Under the pieces are notes generated by a model that saw only the letters and a program-made list of their open reading frames with translations, was not told where the DNA came from and searched no databases. A stretch of DNA of 64,000 nt from Mytilus edulis (Eukaryota; Mollusca; Bivalvia; Mytilida; Mytilidae): NCBI RefSeq assembly GCF_963676685.1, contig NC_092356.1, positions 22,555,750-22,619,749 of the forward strand. The letters run 5' to 3'. Made by a program: the position numbers and the translations under genes. This document shows positions 34,605 to 46,473 of the stretch, piece after piece (within the stretch, counting starts at the first letter, position 1; every line of letters starts with the position of its first letter).

Positions 34605-35240
34605 ATCCGAGCGTCACTGGTGAGTCATCTGTCGACGAAACGCGCGTCTGGTGTGTCAAATTATAAGCCTGGTACCTTTTATAACTGTTTATACCACTGG
34701 GTCGATGCCACTGCTGGTGGACGTTTCGTATATAGCACAACTTTTTAGAATTTTGGGTCCTCAATGCTCTTCAACTTTATACGTGTTTCACTTTCTTATT
34801 CTTTTGATCTGAGCGTCATTGACGAGTCTTATGTAGACGACACGCGCGTCTGGTGTATCAAATTATAAACCTGGTACTTTTTATAACTATTTACACCACT
34901 GGGTCGAGCAACTGCTGGTGGACGTTTCGACCCCGAGGGTATCACCAAGGCCAGTAGTCAGCACTTTGGTGTTGACATGAATATCAATTATATGGTCATT
35001 TTTTTTTAATAAATTTACTGTTAGCAAAAGAATGAATTATTCGAAATACTAAGAATGTTCTTATCCCAGGCATAGACCACCTTATTCGTATATGGCACAA
35101 CCTTTTAGAATTTGGGGTCCTCAATGCTCTTCAAATTTATATGTGTTTGGCTTTCCAATTATTTTGATCTGAGTGTCACTGATAAGTCAAATGTAGACGG
35201 AGACGCGCGTCTGGCGTATCAAATTATAAGCCATAAAACT
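34605..35240 (+). repeat. Tandem retrozyme M3 remnants
   Basis: Three hammerhead-like segments in the same orientation at 34612, 34808 and 35169. The last two are 361 bp apart, a plausible monomer length; the first interval is shortened by a deletion. All three cores carry substitutions: CTGGTGA; TTGACGA with GACA; CTGATAA with a changed GAAA. They are presumably inactive. Confidence 0.8.
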
Positions 35241-36239
35241 AGATGAGTAAAGTTTTTTTACTCAGCCTGATAATTTTATTTGTTATGTCATACGCGATAG
35301 AAGTGCTGACGTGAAAGAAAGCACTCTTCACGTAAACGTCAACGAAGATTACATGTAATCTGTATAAAAAAATATATATAAAGAAATAAATAAATATAAA
35401 ATGTAATATATATTTATAAGAAGGTACGGGTAATAACTCAAAATATTTCTCTTATAATTTCAAACAATTGCCCACAAATTATTTGTGACTTTATACAGTA
35501 TCCTGTGACTTTTTCTCCATTAACAGATGCTTACAAACTTTCCATTTACCGATGCTTACAAAATGCTACTTGTCGTTTTATTTATCATAGATTCTTTTTA
35601 TGTTTTTCATTATTATTATAGAAATTAAACTGAGTTTTAGCGAATTTTGGTATACTTTTTAGTTTTCAAACATCTATTTTACCGCTTACATCACTGAGAA
35701 AAAAAATTCTCAGCAAAGAAAAAAATTCTTTACGTTGAGAATATTTTTTTATGGAGGATAAAAAAGTTCTTATTCTTAGCTGAGTAAAATAATTCATTCT
35801 GAGAATAATTTCTAACTCAGAAAAAATAGTTTTATGGCGCCGGGGCCTGGTTCCTATTATAACTATATTCTGAAACACCCGTTACTCTAAACATTAATTA
35901 TCATTAACCTTACCCATATCCAACCCTAACATTACTTCATAGACTAAAACCTAAACCTATCGCAATAGAATAATAGATAAAGCAAATAAAGCAAATAAAG
36001 GAAATATTTCCCATAAAATGACAGAATATGTTAATCTACAGTGTTAGGTCGAATTGTTACTACCAATCCGAAATTCCCCAATCATTTCATATAAAAACAC
36101 ATATAAAAAAATGTGTCAAAAACTTATTTGAGGTTCAATTTTTTATTTTATTCTTTATGTCTATGTCATGTCTGAGAAATCATTATTTGTAAACAGATAT
36201 AGAAAGATTCCAATTTATACTTGTCTTTAAACAGTGATT
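35241..36239. other. No feature seen
   Basis: Includes A-rich GAGAAAAAAAATTCTCAGC-like inverted bits near 35695-35820, otherwise nothing recognised. Confidence 0.4.
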
Positions 36240-36806
36240 TCCTTAAAACTATCATAAATCCCCTAAAAGTAGAGACAGATAGATAGGCTAAAATCTATAC
36301 AGATAAATCACAAAGATTATGTAAAAAATGCACCTTAGATAAAGTTGAAGACGAAGAACATTTTATATGTCAGTGTCCCCTTTATAACTCTTTAAGAAAA
36401 GAATTTTATGATAATATTTCAATAGGTTGTAAAAATTTTGAAAAGTTAAGCACAAGGGCCAAATTTAATTGGCTTTTTATTCAAGAAAACCTAGAGGTAT
36501 TGAAAAATATTGCTATTTATATTAATAAATGTTTGGAACTGAGAAAACTGTCAATATAGTATAGAAATTGTTTTATTTAAGACGTGGAGAATATTTGCCT
36601 GTTAATAATAGATATATTATTATGCCTTTTTTTATGTATATGGCTCTGATCTGGTTGTAGATTAACATCTAAGAAATAGTTAAATTCATATTTATGATTT
36701 GTGTCAACATTATTGTAACAATTATAAAAATCATTGTAAAAAATTGCTTTGCTCTTCATGGGCCCTTTAATTGGAAAAAAATCTTATCTTATCTTATCTT
36801 ATCTTA
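36240..36806 (+). mobile_element. LINE 3' end with (TTATC)n tail
   Basis: 36302-36559 encodes 85 residues to a stop: CKKCTLDKVEDEEHFICQC, the C2HC motif near the C-terminus of many non-LTR retrotransposon polymerases, then AKFNWLFIQENLE. It is followed by about 220 bp of 3' UTR ending GGGCCCTTTAATTGG and TTATC repeats. It is 5'-truncated, as is usual for LINEs. Confidence 0.75.
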
Positions 36807-36939
36807 AATATATCTCATAATTATTACATGACGCAGCAGACTTACTAAGATTTAATTAGGAAATGTTACTGAAACATGAACACTTGGTTCCTCTTCACTA
36901 AGTCTCTACAACTTATTCCTTTCCATTTCCGGTGATTGT

Positions 36940-37328
36940 TGCTACATATATATATATATAGTCTTCCCTTGTCACCATCTTACGGTGTTTATATATCTCA
37001 ACTTGTACGATTCGCTCGTGTATGTAACAATGTTTTAGATTTTAACGAGAGAAATTTATGTATTACTGAAAAATTATTACACCAGGGTTTTCGATATCAC
37101 AAACTAGTCAAAACATTTACTAAATTTTATCATCGTTATAAAGACATCATTCGTAAATATAGCTCAACATGCAGACTTCTAATACGTTCAGGTATTTCAC
37201 ATCCAATTTTTTATGGAAATATTCTTTATAAAGCACAAAGGTGTCAGTATTCACCTCAGAAACTTACAAAACCTTTGAATAGACTTATTAAGAAGGGATA
37301 TAATTACGATACTGTTGTCAAGTCATAA
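36940..37328 (+). pseudogene. Reverse transcriptase C-terminal remnant, copy 1
   Basis: Reads SYGVYISQLVRFARVCNNV, then LDFNERNLCITEKLLHQGFR and HPIFYGNILYKAQRC to KLIKKGYNYDTVVKS-like residues and a stop. It is the conserved end of the same polymerase family as the YVDD fragment at 20.3 kb. The palm is absent, so it is 5'-truncated. M1 follows as its 3' tail, suggesting that M1 is the 3' UTR of this element. Confidence 0.75.
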
Positions 37329-37554
37329 AAGATTGCATATTTTGGCGTTAATATTGAGTCACTGATAAGGTCTTTGCATCGGAACTAAACACATTTATTC
37401 TAAAAACAGTTGTTGGCATGACACGGGTTATGTTCTTCTCATATATGTTATGATGGTATGTTACTAAACCCCTAACGGGAAGGATTGTGCCTGATGTTCA
37501 TATGATGAAATCATAATCTTTCAGTCAGTTTAATTGAAGTCTGGAGCTGGCATG

Positions 37555-38035
37555 TCAGTTAACTGCTAGTAGTCTGTTGTTATTTATGTATTATTGTCAT
37601 TTTGTTTATTTTCTTTGGTTACATCTTCTGACATCAGACTCGGACTTCTCTTGAACTGAATTTTAATGTGCGTATTGTTATGCGTTTACTTTTCTACATT
37701 GGTTAGAGGTATAGGGGGAGGGTTGAGATCTCACAAACATGTTTAACCCCGCCGCATTTTTGCGCCTGTCCCAAGTCAGGAGCCTCTGGCCTTTGTTAGT
37801 CTTGTATTATTTTAATTTAAGTTTCTTGTGTACAATTTGGAAATTAGTATGGCGTTCATTATCACTGGACTAGTATATATTTGTTTAGGGGCCAGCTGAA
37901 GGACGCCTCCGGGTGCGGGAATTTCTCGCTACATTGAAGACCTGTTGGTGACCCTCTGCTGTTGTTTTTTATTTGGTCGGGTTGTTGTCTCTTTGACACA
38001 TTCCCCATTTCCATTCTCAATTTTATTTGTCATAG
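37555..38035 (+). repeat. Dispersed repeat M1, long copy
   Basis: From GTCTGTTGTTATTTATGTAT through GCCTGTCCCAAGTCAGGAGC and GAAGGACGCCTCCGGGTGCG to CCATTTCCATTCTCAATTTT. It matches 45790-46255 almost base for base. Confidence 0.9.
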
Positions 38036-38279
38036 TTTTTACCTTCCGTAGAGCGAAGGCATTCCTCCTTTCTTCTATTCTGGTTCTCTGTGGGAAGATT
38101 TTCAGACTGTTGCCTCGTATCCCTGTGCTTGCAGTCATATCCCTTCATAATTTTACAGTGTTTACCACCTCTAGGTCATATTTTCCGTTTAGTATTTTGT
38201 ATGTTTCGATCGTGTTCTCTCGAACCCTTGTAAAATTAAGGGATGGCAGTTTTAATTTCTGTTATTTTTCTAAATATGA

Positions 38280-38800
38280 TAAATATTGGCTCTTGATAGT
38301 GACGACTTCAGTATGTACACTGTACAATGAACACTGTCCTGTTCTCGACCTTGATATTTATATTGTTAACTGTAACCTTACTACTAAAATTTATGATAAA
38401 AGAGATGAGGTTTCATTTCCTATTGTTAGTTATTCAATTTTAGATGTTGACTTCCCTTGTCACCATCATATGGTGTGTACCGATCTCAACTTGTTCTTAT
38501 CGCTTGTATGTGTAACAATGTGTTTGATCTTGACGAAAGAAATCTCAGTATTAGTAAATTGTTTTCGAATTCACAATCTAGTCAAAACATTTACTAAATT
38601 TTATCATCGGTTCAAGAACACCATTCGTAAATATAAATCACATGCAGACATCTGATACGCACAGGTATTTTAATACAATCTTTAACGGTGTTATTCTTTA
38701 CAAAGCACAAACATGTCGGCATTCACCTCAAAAGCTACATGTAACCAAACCTTTAATCAGACTTATTAAGAAGGGATATAGTTATGATACTGTTGTCAGG
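38280..38800 (+). pseudogene. Reverse transcriptase C-terminal remnant, copy 2
   Basis: Starts further 5' in the protein than copy 1: VLDLDIYIVNCNLTTKIYDK, then PIVSYSILDVDFPC. It shifts frame and continues as LVKTFTKFYHRFKNTIRKY. It is diverged from copy 1, with frameshifts, and lies in direct orientation about 1.5 kb downstream. Confidence 0.65.
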
Positions 38801-39159
38801 TAATTAAGGATGTATATTGGTTTTAATAGGGATTCACTCATAGGGTCTTTGCATCGGAAATATACACATTTATTCTAAAACCAGTTATTGACATGATATG
38901 TGTTATGTTCTTCTCATATATTTTATGATGGTATGATACTAAACCCCTAACGGGAGGGATTGTGATTGATTTTCGTATGATGAAGACATAATCTTTCAAA
39001 CAGTTGAGTTGAGGTCTGAAGCTGACATGTCAGTTTCTGCTAGTAGTCCTTTGTTACTTTATGTATCATTGTCATTTTTCTTTTGTTACCTATTCTGATA
39101 TCGGTTCCGGACTTCTTTTATACTGAGTTCTACTGTGCGTATTACTGTGTATATGTTTT

Positions 39160-39290
39160 TCTACATTGGCTAGATATAGGGGAGGGTTGATATATCTCAA
39201 ATCATGTATAACCCCATCGCATTTTTGCGCCTGTCCCAAGTCAGGATACCTGGTCTGTGTTAGTCTTGTAATTTTTAGTTTTAGTTCATT
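39160..39290 (+). repeat. M1 5' block, diverged
   Basis: TTTTTGCGCCTGTCCCAAGT and GTTAGTCTTGTAATTTTTAG; it belongs to the 3' tail of reverse transcriptase remnant copy 2. Confidence 0.6.
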
Positions 39291-39640
39291 AGGTCGATGC
39301 CACTGCTGGTGGAGATTTATTTCCCCGAGGGTATCACCAGCCCAATAGTCAGCACTTGTGCTGACATGAATTATCATTGATATGGTTATATTTATAAATT
39401 TACTGTTCACAAAATTTTGAATTTTTGAAATACTAAGGCTTTTCTACCTCAGGCATAGATTACCTTAGCTGTATTTGGCAAAACTTTTAGGAATTTTGGT
39501 CCTCAATGCTCTTCAACTTCGTACTTTATTTGGCCTTTTTAACTTATTTTGGATTCGAGCGTCATTGATGGGTCTTTTGTAGACGAAACGCGCGTCTTGC
39601 GTATATACAAAATTTAGTCCTGGTATCTATGATGAGTTTA
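39291..39640 (+). mobile_element. Retrozyme M3, one near-complete monomer
   Basis: GTCGATGCCACTGCTGGTGG, CCCGAGGGTATCACCAGCCC and CCTCAATGCTCTTCAACTTC precede a hammerhead at 39558-39606. Its core is changed (TTGATGG instead of CTGATGA), so cleavage is unlikely. It is inserted into an M1 copy, splitting it. Confidence 0.75.
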
Positions 39641-39654
39641 TTATATGTTCTAGA

Positions 39655-39800
39655 GTTTAGTATGACGTCTATTATCAATGAACTAATACACATTTTTGTT
39701 AAGGGGCAAGCTGAAGCACGCCTCCGGGTGTAGGAATTTCTCGCTGTGTTGAAGACCCATTGGTGACCTTTTGCTGTTTTCTGATCTTTGATCTCTTTTG
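39655..39800 (+). repeat. M1 3' block, diverged
   Basis: GAAGCACGCCTCCGGGTGTA, GTTGAAGACCCATTGGTGAC. It continues the M1 copy interrupted by the retrozyme. Confidence 0.7.
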
Positions 39801-39859
39801 TACATTTTTCCATTCCATGCATTACCCTATATTTTTGCGATAAACCTGTGTAATAGAGA

Positions 39860-40611
39860 ACCGGTCAATACAAAAGAAACATTTAAACTCAAAAGTTGAA
39901 AACAAACCGATAACTCCGTGGCATTAAAAAAACTGAAAACAACGAAAAGACCAACAACTTTCGTATTCACCCATCAATTTTAACTGGCTTATTCACCCTA
40001 TCTCATTCATCTACCCAACCCAATCTCACGCGCCCATCCAGTCTAATGCATTTACCTAATTTCAGTCATCCAACCAATAAATCTCATCTCAAAAACTAAA
40101 AAAAAAAAGACCAACGAGATTATAGAGCTACATATGCCAGACACAAAATGGAATGGAATGCATTCAGAGTAGCCTAACCAAAGGGGGGACTTCCATTATT
40201 GTGTGCACGGGGATGTGCCACAAAAAAAATGGGTCATAATTTTGCGAAATTTTATACAAACTGTTAATTGATTTGCTTTTATTCATGGTATGATCTATAT
40301 ATCATATATAAATATGCTATTGAGAACCTGACGTCTATTATACTCAATTATTAAATCAAATTAAATCAATTCATTTAACAGTTCACCTTTCAAATAAGTT
40401 CCTAAATGAACCCCGGAACTCTCCTGATTTACATATAATTCAAGGCCATTATTTCTGAATATTCATATAATTATAGTACTGAATTTCAGCGAATTTTATA
40501 TTAGAATGGGTAATTTTTTTATGCAAAAATGGTATACCCCTACCTAATAAATATCAAGGTAAACCCCAATGACCTTTGCTCGGGTCAACCAATAAATATT
40601 AACCTGTATAT
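39860..40611. other. M4-like fragment, then no feature
   Basis: 39860-39960 resembles a decayed M4 head (ACATTTAAACTCAAAAGTTG, AACCGATAACTCCGTGGCAT). The rest, to 40611, holds nothing I recognise. Confidence 0.4.
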
Positions 40612-41328
40612 ATAGGTTCGAATCCCGGCGAGGGAAGAACAAAAAATTTGCGAAAGCAAATTTACATATCTAACATTGTTGGGTTGATGTTTAGACGAGT
40701 TGTATATACATAATGTACACAGCCATGTATCACCATCACTGCTGGTGATCCGATGGATAAATCTGTTGTAGAGTTGTCACTGGCTCAGACGTACTTATAA
40801 ATATAATTATTTTCTATGACTGTATCTTACATTAATTTGTAGGATCCTTTACTATAGATAGTTTAGCTGATCTGTAAAAATAACATCTCCATACCTTATA
40901 TATCATGTACTGTGGTACGACTCTAGATTAAAACTGACGTGGAAAGGTAACACCCGGCCACCGAAAGCTTCATTTTTTATGAAGCCCAGGTGGTCGTGGT
41001 CTAGCGTGACGGCTACAGTGCAAGCGATTTGGTGTCACGATATCTCAGTAGCATGGGTTCGAATACCGTCGAGGGAAGAACAAAACAAATTGCGAAAGCA
41101 AATTTACAGATCTGACATTGTTGGGTTGATGTTTAGACGAGTTGTATGTACATAATGTACACAGCCGTGTATAACCATAACTGCTGGTGATCCGATGGAT
41201 AAATCTGTTGTAGAGTTGTCACTAGCTCAGACGTACTTATAAATATAATTATCCCGGCGAGGGAAGAACAAAAATTTGCGAAAGCAAATTTACAGATCTA
41301 ACATTGTTGGGTTGATGTTTAGACAAGT

Positions 41329-41365
<37 letters not shown>

Positions 41366-41430
41366 GTACGTCTGACTCAGTGACAACTCTACAACAGATT
41401 TATCCATCGGATCACCAGCAATGATGGTGA
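40612..41430 (+). mobile_element. Cluster of tRNA-derived SINE copies
   Basis: Copy 1 (40616-40812) starts at the B box GGTTCGAATCC. Copy 2 (40989-41251) is complete, with TGGTCTAGCG (A box) and GGTTCGAATACC (B box). Copy 3 (41252-41329) begins abruptly at CCCGGCGAGGG directly on the tail of copy 2. After a (TA)n tract, copy 4 (41346-41430) is an inverted tail. All share ACATTGTTGGGTTGATGTTT and GATCCGATGGATAAATCTGT. Confidence 0.82.
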
Positions 41431-41859
41431 TATATAAACGAGTCTAAATTGAAAACTACGTTTAAACCTATGATTGCGTTGGATAAAAACCGCAATTTTT
41501 ATACGTGTGCATGTAAAACAAATTTTGTTGTAGAAGGGTCTAAATACAGCACAGACAACATTTTCCAAAAGACCAAAAAAAGAGAAAAAGAATATTTAAA
41601 CAAAACGCATTTGACTAACAGGTCGAACAACTGATGTTCTTTAACCCTGCTGACTGCCATTGGCGATTGCCAAATAAAATTGATCACAAGATGTAACAAA
41701 ATGGATCTTAATATAAATTTAATACTAAACAGAAAACAATTAACTTGTGGCCACGATGTTATGACACAAACATAAGGTGTTAATATTTTTTGTACACCAG
41801 GGTTAATAATCATCAGTTGTTCGACCTACGAATATATATTTTTATAGTTTTTTTTTAAG
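41431..41859. other. No gene supported
   Basis: Includes ATACGTGTGCATGTAAAACA and neighbouring sequence that may be an old repeat. No domain is visible in the 61-codon frame at 41449. Confidence 0.35.
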
Positions 41860-42060
41860 TGCGGGTTTGGGTTCGAACCCCAGTCGGGTCAATTTAGAGA
41901 CTTTTAAATTAGTATTTGCTGCTTATCCGCTAAGCAAACGGCCGTAACGAGTAAGACCAAATACTGGTCGGCTCGGAAACAGAATAATGTGTCTGGTTGT
42001 GATATGTCTTCCTGCGGACATTATTTATTATAAGGAGTAGGTAAGAGAGGCACTAGTGAA
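41860..42060 (+). repeat. Possible second SINE type with B-box-like sequence
   Basis: GGGTTCGAACCCCAGTCGGG is a good B box, followed by TAAGCAAACGGCCGTAACGA. I could not fold a full tRNA and found no second copy here. Confidence 0.35.
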
Positions 42061-42645
42061 AAGACATATAAAAAGAATATAAAATACGATTTTTGTTTTT
42101 GTTTAATCATTAATGAAAGTGAAACAGTGAAATAATATATCGCTTTTAGCAGCCAGTATGGTTCAATTTTGTCAAAACAAGCTAATAAACATTGATGATA
42201 AATTATTCACTTGCACGTGAATAATTCGACCTCATTGAAACCGCGTATTCGTGGGAACTTCGATTCAACCCCTTATAGCTATAGATGGATACCGCATACA
42301 TTTTGCATGTTCAATAATTTGAAGGAAAATAATTTCAACATTGAAAGTGAAACAGGTAAATCATTTGATTGACTGATTCGATCCACAAAAAAAATCATTC
42401 TTATACAGGTAAAAACTATGATTAGCATATATTTTTAATCTAAAATATGAAATTGAACGGCCTAGAAAAAACCAAATGCACGAGTCTGATATCTATTTAT
42501 TTCTACATTTACGTTTATATCGTTTATATATATGACAATCGGAAGTCTTCGGAGGTCAACTCGATGTTAATTAGGTGGCATCTAGAATAAAATACAAACG
42601 AAACAAAGCCACATATTTTGATGCATCATATCATTATTCTATTCA
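42061..42645. other. No feature seen
   Basis: AT-rich; nothing recognised. Confidence 0.4.
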
Positions 42646-42876
42646 CAGTCGCTTGAATTTTAGTGATATATGTATGAAATTTTTTTTTTATAAATACTGT
42701 TATAGTCGCTTGAATTTTAGTGATATATGTATGGGGAAAAATTACTGTTATATGTATTATATATATATAGCAGTATTTTAAAAAAAAAAATTCATACTTA
42801 TATCACTAAAATTCAAGCGACTCATATAACAGTATTTTTTTATATTTTACATATATCACTAAAAGTCAAGCGACTG
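42646..42876. repeat. Two direct plus two inverted copies of a 30-bp unit
   Basis: Unit AGTCGCTTGAATTTTAGTGA then TATATGTATG occurs on the plus strand at about 42647 and 42703, and as reverse complement at about 42791 and 42847. The pairs are separated by a (TA)n centre. Confidence 0.85.
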
Positions 42877-44844
42877 TGTTCTATTCAACAAAAGTAGCCG
42901 GTATGCACAAGTTTGTGTTCAAACTTATCATCAATTCAGAAACACGAACCCCATCAAAACAGAAACTTCATATGTATTACAGGATTAAGCCTTTTTCTAT
43001 ATAAGGGTTATTGATCTGATGTGTAAACTCGGTCGGTCTTAATTAACATTTCAGTATTTTTCTTATTTCAAAACAAGACATTTTTGATCATTTTTTTAAT
43101 TTGAAATTTTGAAAAATTGAACCTTAAGTAAAAGATACCGAAAATATCACAGTAAAATTTTCTATAGTTTTTAAATACTTACAAAATTAAAGTAGTTTTG
43201 TCATCTAATGGTCTATCAAAAAGTGAAGACTAAAAAATGTATTTGTCTCTCCGGATATAAATAACCGAACTTGTTTTCAGCTTATATTTACGTAGAGTAA
43301 CTTCCCTTTAATTTGGAAACCGAAGTTGTGTGAACATGTACAGAAATTTTAAATTCCTTGGCGTTGCAACAAGATAATCACAATATAGATTTATTCCAAA
43401 AGACAACTTTTTCCGAGCTTAATGTAAGAATGTATTTTTTTCTGTTACAAGGTTCTTTCACTTTCATATCTCTCGAGAAAAATTTAAAACTGAAGAGCCT
43501 TTTGATGGCGCCATATACATGTACAATGTACAGGGTTTAAGCTAGGATTTTGAGGGCTTTAGTCACTTTTGCGCGCTATTAAAATCAACCTTATTTGGTT
43601 TATAAGCAATAGACCAATGATGTATATTACTAGCTTCATCTTTTGACTTAAGTCAGATTTTAAGGGATTGAGGCACCAGCATGATTGGCAGTTATTGTAT
43701 GATTTGACTGTATTGGCCATTATTATGAAAGGTTCTGACATGGAATCCAGAAATTTAGTTCACAATTTCTCTTCAGTTTATTCCAGGGGTCATTCCTGAT
43801 CAACAAAAGTTGGATTCTATTTTTTTAACAAGGAATCCCAGCAGAGATTAATTTGCAATGATCATTTACTGCATAATCATTATCCTTATAAAACGTCTAA
43901 GTCGATATTTGGACATCATTTCTATCAAGTTGGAAATTTATTATATCCTTTTTGGAACGATTATAATGACTGAAAGGTGGTTGTAAACAAATCAACAATA
44001 GATCACGTTTGCTACTTTCGGTTTTAAAATGAAACGAAAACGGGAAGTGACACGTGGATAATAAATTCAAAACGAGTCCGGATTCATCAGGAAATTATCA
44101 TTTTTCGATTTAAATTCCTTTAGTAAGAGGTATATATTTGTCTCTCTCGTTTAATTGATTCTAAATGATTTTGTATTTTACGTTTTTAATGTCTATAAAT
44201 AGTCAACCCTGGATACTTTCACGCATGCGTAGAACACAATACACCTGTTTAAAACATTTCTCGTGAACTTTTTGAATAAACACATGAAAGTTCTTTATTT
44301 TAAATGGAAATTGTCGAAAGTTTTTGATGAAAATTTAAATCAAATATGACGAAAATGCCTTCGAATGACGAATCTACAACAAACTAACTTCAGATTGTGA
44401 TCATGTGATCGTTTGGGAAATATTGAAATTCAAATGTGAAATTGTCCGGGTTGTTACATTTTTGATTAAATGACGAAATTATACTCCTGGTTGTTGAAAT
44501 GCCGACTGACTGATTTTTCTGGGGAAATAATTATGATGGTCATTCAATTATGGGGTTAATTAATCAATTACGGATAAGTGACCCATCTGATGGCGATAAG
44601 CGGATTAGTTGTAATCACAACTTGTAACACCTGTTGAAAATGTTAATTACCTGGAGGTCATAAACTTGTCAAAAACATGAAGACAGGTAGATTTATAGTT
44701 TTTATTGCGAAATTTTTTGTACACTTTCAAAATTAAAGTGACGAAACTGATTTGAAATACTTTCGTCAATGAGAAAACCCTTTCGTAAAATACGAAAATG
44801 ACGAGCGCTGGCAAAATCACTGCAATGTATGATATCATTTATTA
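42877..44844. other. 2 kb without a supported feature
   Basis: Only short chance frames; no exon or repeat family recognised. Confidence 0.4.
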
Positions 44845-45066
44845 TTAGTCCAAATAATTATGACGTCCAGGGTTCTCACTATGGTTAGTCTACGAGACCT
44901 AGATTCATGATAATCAGTCTTGGTTCATCATTTCCAAAACTTGTGAGTCCCTAGACTCACCTTCAAAATTCCTTAGTGAAAACCCTGATATCTGGATTTG
45001 TCATAGGAAGGAGTCACAGAAAAATAATAAATTATCCTTTCCAGACGTCATAATTATTTGGACTAA
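44845..45066. mobile_element. MITE with perfect 23-bp terminal inverted repeats
   Basis: TTAGTCCAAATAATTATGAC plus GTC at 44845-44867 is exactly inverted at 45044-45066. The 222-bp length and absence of coding sequence fit a non-autonomous DNA transposon. Superfamily not assigned. Confidence 0.8.
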
Positions 45067-45789
45067 ATGAAAACAAAGGGTCACTGTTCACCCAGAGGAC
45101 AGAAAAATTATATGTATTTCAAAAGTTAGTGTTAAAGTTGGGTATCTTAAAGTTGTCACTAGGTAATTCAAAGAAGAATCAACGTTCTTATAACATGTAT
45201 AAGGCTGTATAGCTGTGTCATATGTTTTCATATATTGAATATATTTACATATATTTCTCTTATTTCTACTCTACTCGTTTTATCCTTTACCTGACCTGTT
45301 GATTATTTTTATTTAATCAATGTGTGTGGTTTTTTTTAATCTCAGTTCTTCATTGGTCAAAACTCAATTATGGCGTCAAACTTTCTTGCTTTCTTCTGAA
45401 TATCCTATTGTGACAGCATGAAAAAAGGCGACCATGCCGTCCTATAGAAAGAACACATCTTTTTGCAGATCATTTTAAAAGAAGAAATAAGTTTGCCCGC
45501 AGATTGTTTTAAAAACATTAGATTTGAAAAATTAACTGTCTCAAGTGGATAAATATCGTATATCACTCATTGTAGTTGAATAATCGATACTTGTCATGTC
45601 CATGATTATATTTTATAAATTAATATCAATATTTAAACTGTTTTTGAGTTAAATTAAATATATATGATAAAAAAAATCTGTAAAAAGTACATTTTTATAG
45701 ATCTACATTTGTACTGACACTGTCACATTAGAGGTTTGAAAAGTTGACCTAAATGTCTTTTATGTTTTAATTTTACAAATATGTTTATT
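45067..45789. other. No feature seen
   Basis: Presumed upstream region of the caspase gene; no promoter element can be supported. Confidence 0.4.
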
Positions 45790-46255
45790 TATACTGTTGT
45801 TATTTATGTATTATTGTCATTTTGTTTATTTTCTTTGGTTACATCTTCTGACAGCAGACTCGGACTTCTCTTGAACTGAATTTAAATGTGCGTATTGTTA
45901 TGTGTTTACTTTTCTACATTGGCTAGAGGTATAGGGGGAGGGTTAAGATCTCACAAACATGATTAACCCCGCCGCATTTTTGCGCCTGTCCCAAGTCAGG
46001 AGCCTCTGGCCTTTGTTAGTCTTGTATTATTTTAATTTTAGTTTCTTGTGTACAATTTGGAAATTAGTATGGCGTTCATTATCACTGAACTAGTATATAT
46101 TTGTTTAGGGGCCAGTTGAAGGACGCCTCCGGGTGCGGGAATTTCTCGCTACATTGAAGACCTGTTGGTGACCTTCTGCTGTTGTGTTTTTTTCTATGGT
46201 CGGGTTGTTGTCTCCTTGGCACATTCCCCATTTCCATTCTCAATTTTATTATTTA
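45790..46255 (+). repeat. Dispersed repeat M1, long copy
   Basis: Close match to 37575-38035. It ends CCATTCTCAATTTTATT about 27 bp before the inferred acceptor of the first coding caspase exon. Confidence 0.9.
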
Positions 46256-46281
46256 TACTTTACATTTATTTTAACATACAG

Positions 46282-46473
46282 ATTCCAAGTCTTCCATCTT
46301 ACTACACAATGTTTTGATTTTGCTGGAAATTGAACAGTATGGAGTCTAAACACAAAGAATTATTGATCAGGAATAGGGTAGAATTAGTAGAGAATCTCAA
46401 TGTGTCTGACGGTCTATTTACACAGTTGATAGCAAGGAAAATATTTAACCAGCGTATGGTTAGAACTATACAG
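46282..46473 (+). CDS. Caspase exon 1: 5' leader and CARD start
   Basis: Possible acceptor taacatacag/ATT at 46281, then 57 bases of leader and ATG at 46339. Codes 45 residues ending VRTIQ and stops at ACAG/gtaaca in phase 0. Confidence 0.85.

Noticed and set aside
37929-38655. 236-residue frame as one gene
   Set aside because: It runs from the end of an M1 repeat into a frameshifted polymerase remnant and has no unity as a protein.
41860-41960. tRNA gene
   Set aside because: A good B box is present but no foldable acceptor and anticodon arms; more likely SINE-derived. No true tRNA or rRNA gene was recognised anywhere in the window.
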